Shown: one piece after another, positions 62,347 through 64,000 of the stretch
Position numbering within the stretch: the first letter of the stretch is position 1
How the letters are laid out: each line of letters begins with the position of its first letter
Assembly (NCBI RefSeq): GCF_004343705.1
Contig: NZ_SKFH01000007.1
Span: 1-64,000, forward strand
DNA length: 64,000 nucleotides
From: Flaviaesturariibacter aridisoli
Lineage (GTDB): Bacteria; Bacteroidota; Bacteroidia; Chitinophagales; Chitinophagaceae
Direction: 5' to 3'
Made by a program: the position numbers and the translations under genes
Notes under the pieces: model-generated
The model's input: only the letters and a program-made list of their open reading frames with translations
Database searches by the model: none
What the model was told of the DNA's origin: nothing

Positions 62347-64000
62347 TTAGAGCCGGATCACCTGCTGCTGGAGCGTAGCACCCGTGCGGGTGTTGACCAG
62401 CTGCACGAGGTAGGCACCCGGGCGAACGCCCGACAGGTCGATGGTGGCCGTCGTACCGGTAAACGTCCGGGGACGCGTAGCCGGCTGACCGAAGCCGTCC
62501 ACCAGCTGCACGGTGAAGGGACCGCTATCGGCACCCGTGTACTGCACCGTTACCTGGCTGCGGGCCGGGTTGGGGCTCAGGGTCATCGAAGTGGCAACAC
62601 GCGCATTCTGGTCGTTGGCACCGGTGCCGCCGGCCTGCGTTACAGGGGGGCAAAAGTTAACAGCGATGCGGAACTTGATCGGCTTGCTGGCCGTGCAGGT
62701 GCTCGTGCCGTTGCCTACGGGGGTTACCGATACATAAGCGTATTGCACGCCCGGTCCGGCATTTACCGTGGTGAAGGAAGGCAGGCTCGTACCCGTGCCG
62801 GAGGCCGCCAGGCCGATCGCCGGGTTGTCGTTGCTCCAGTTGTAGGTGCTGCCTGTGCCGGTAAAGGCTACCGGCGCCGTCACGATACCATTGCAATACA
62901 CCTGGTTGGGGATCGGGTTGACCGTAGCCTGCGGGTTGATCGTAAGCTGCGTGGTAGCCGTGCCCGCGCAGACGCCGCCGGCGAGGGTATAGGTAACCGT
63001 GTAGGTGCCCGCTGTGGAAGCAGCGAGGTTCACCTGGCCCGTAGCGCTGTTGAGCGACAAGCCGGCCGTGGAGCTGTACACGCCACCCGAAGTACCGAGG
63101 TGCGTTACATACGCAGGACCGCTCTGGCAATAGGGCGATCCGGCATAGCGGATCGTGCCTGCCGACGGGGCCACGGCGATCGTGAAGGTTTTAGCGGCAC
63201 CAGCGCAGGAGCGCACATAAGGCGTTACGGTAATGGTGGCCGTTTGCAGCGCTGCACCGTTATTCTGCGCGGTGAACGACGCGATGTTGCCCGTACCGGC
63301 AGCGATAAGGCCGATAGAAGTGTTGTTGTTCGTCCAGCTGTACGTGGTACCGGCCAGGTTGCCCGTGAAGGTCACAGCATCCGTGGCGGCGCCGGCGCAG
63401 AGATTCTGGCTGGCGATGTTGTTCACCGTCGGGAGCGGGTTGACGGCGATGCGGAAGGCCATGATCCTGGCCTTGCATTCCGTGCCGCCTACCGGCAATA
63501 CGCTGATGGTGGCATATGCTACCTCCGTGCCACCGTTGCTGGCGCTGAACGAAGGAATGTTACCCGTGCCCGAAGCGGCAAGGCCGATCGAGGGGTTGGT
63601 GTTGGCCCAGTTGAACGTGATCCCCGCGGGACCGCTGAAGTTGATCGGCGTGGTGCTGCTGCCGGCGCAGTATACCTGGTTGCCGGTAGCGGCGATCAGC
63701 TCCGTCGGACGGATCGACACCTGCGTGGAAGCCGAGGAAGCGCAGGCCGTGCCGCCATTGAAGCTGTAGGTAACGGTGTAGGTGCCGGAAGCGGAAGCTG
63801 CGATGTCGATGGCGCCCGTAGCCGCATCGATGACGAGGCCGGCGGGCGTTGCCGTAAAGGTGCCGCCGTTGGTGCCGCTGAAGAACACGGTGCCGGTACC
63901 CGCAGAAGTACACCAGGGCGAGCCGGGATACGAGATCGAGGCGGAGCCGGACTGGTCGACCGTGATGGCGCCGCTGGCGCCGCTGAATACGGCGGGGTTG
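62347..64000 (-). CDS. large T9SS surface protein with PKD-like repeats (5' end cut by the window)
   Basis: The visible 551 residues or so are repeats of an Ig/PKD-like fold. Each begins with a cysteine motif (NQVYCAGSS, QNLCAGAA, NQVYCNG) and ends in SGTYTVTYTL-type or FRIAVNP strands. The C-terminus is a type A sorting domain (MTLSPNPARSQVTVQY ... GAYLVQLV), so the protein should be exported and anchored by T9SS. The frame is open to the window edge. Adhesion or substrate binding is inferred. Confidence 0.9.
   Translation of the reverse strand, partial: NPAVFSGASGAITVDQSGSASISYPGSPWCTSAGTGTVFFSGTNGGTFTATPAGLVIDAATGAIDIAASASGTYTVTYSFNGGTACASSASTQVSIRPTELIAATGNQVYCAGSSTTPINFSGPAGITFNWANTNPSIGLAASGTGNIPSFSASNGGTEVAYATISVLPVGGTECKARIMAFRIAVNPLPTVNNIASQNLCAGAATDAVTFTGNLAGTTYSWTNNNTSIGLIAAGTGNIASFTAQNNGAALQTATITVTPYVRSCAGAAKTFTIAVAPSAGTIRYAGSPYCQSGPAYVTHLGTSGGVYSSTAGLSLNSATGQVNLAASTAGTYTVTYTLAGGVCAGTATTQLTINPQATVNPIPNQVYCNGIVTAPVAFTGTGSTYNWSNDNPAIGLAASGTGTSLPSFTTVNAGPGVQYAYVSVTPVGNGTSTCTASKPIKFRIAVNFCPPVTQAGGTGANDQNARVATSMTLSPNPARSQVTVQYTGADSGPFTVQLVDGFGQPATRPRTFTGTTATIDLSGVRPGAYLVQLVNTRTGATLQQQVIRL

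Overview
The window is a stretch of a high-GC Bacteroidota chromosome, most likely Chitinophagaceae. The evidence is type IX secretion sorting domains, exact matches to the Bacteroidota -7 promoter element TAnnTTTG upstream of many genes, Bacteroidota-restricted families (DUF1599, DUF4403, DUF6089, DUF3871, DoxX-type BT_3928-like protein), and the NagB-PIG-L fusion. The genus cannot be fixed from the sequence alone.

Region 1 (1-33.4 kb) is host core genome. A leftward block holds a CCG-domain Fe-S protein, ribH, a membrane-anchored TPR protein and pdhA. It is followed by recF with a DUF721 gene, a CBS protein, a DppB-like permease, a DoxX protein and DUF1599, then folP, an FKBP lipoprotein, a DHH phosphoesterase and an M48 lipoprotein. 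Further right are ndk, a TraB/GumN protein, a UbiD-family decarboxylase, a DUF6089 protein, an M13 peptidase, a dipeptide epimerase with malQ, dnaK, a DUF4403 protein, GtrA, argS and the nagB fusion. Intergenic gaps hold stop-codon-abutting palindromic repeats, nested inverted repeats around terminators, a REP cluster and a 21-bp tandem array.

Region 2 (33,479-50,808) is an integrated mobile element. It is bounded by 82-bp direct repeats that each contain a complete tRNA-Arg(ACG), with a tyrosine recombinase just inside the left end and matching TGTTTCAGTA sites at both ends, presumably integrase arm sites. Its cargo is a defence cluster: hsdM, hsdS, an unknown gene, a Shedu-type (DUF4263) nuclease, a cold-shock-domain gene, another unknown gene and hsdR, closely spaced on one strand. 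The right half holds hypothetical genes, an AAA ATPase overlapping a DUF3871 gene, a RadC/JAB protein, a candidate structured RNA with competing 9-bp pairing, a lipoprotein and a small membrane protein.

Region 3 (50.8-64 kb) is host genome again: a small secreted protein, a secreted protein with a GDWDRH motif, rlmH, a rhomboid protease, tilS (overlapping the rhomboid gene tail to tail), a TPR protein, etfB-etfA, a bifunctional-nuclease-domain protein, ispE, an ornithine aminotransferase with a possible leader ORF, a VIT-family metal transporter, a T9SS-protein remnant, and a large T9SS surface protein cut by the window end.

The element is mainly a defence carrier: type I restriction-modification and Shedu share what looks like one transcription unit, and the tRNA target is preserved on integration because both copies stay complete.
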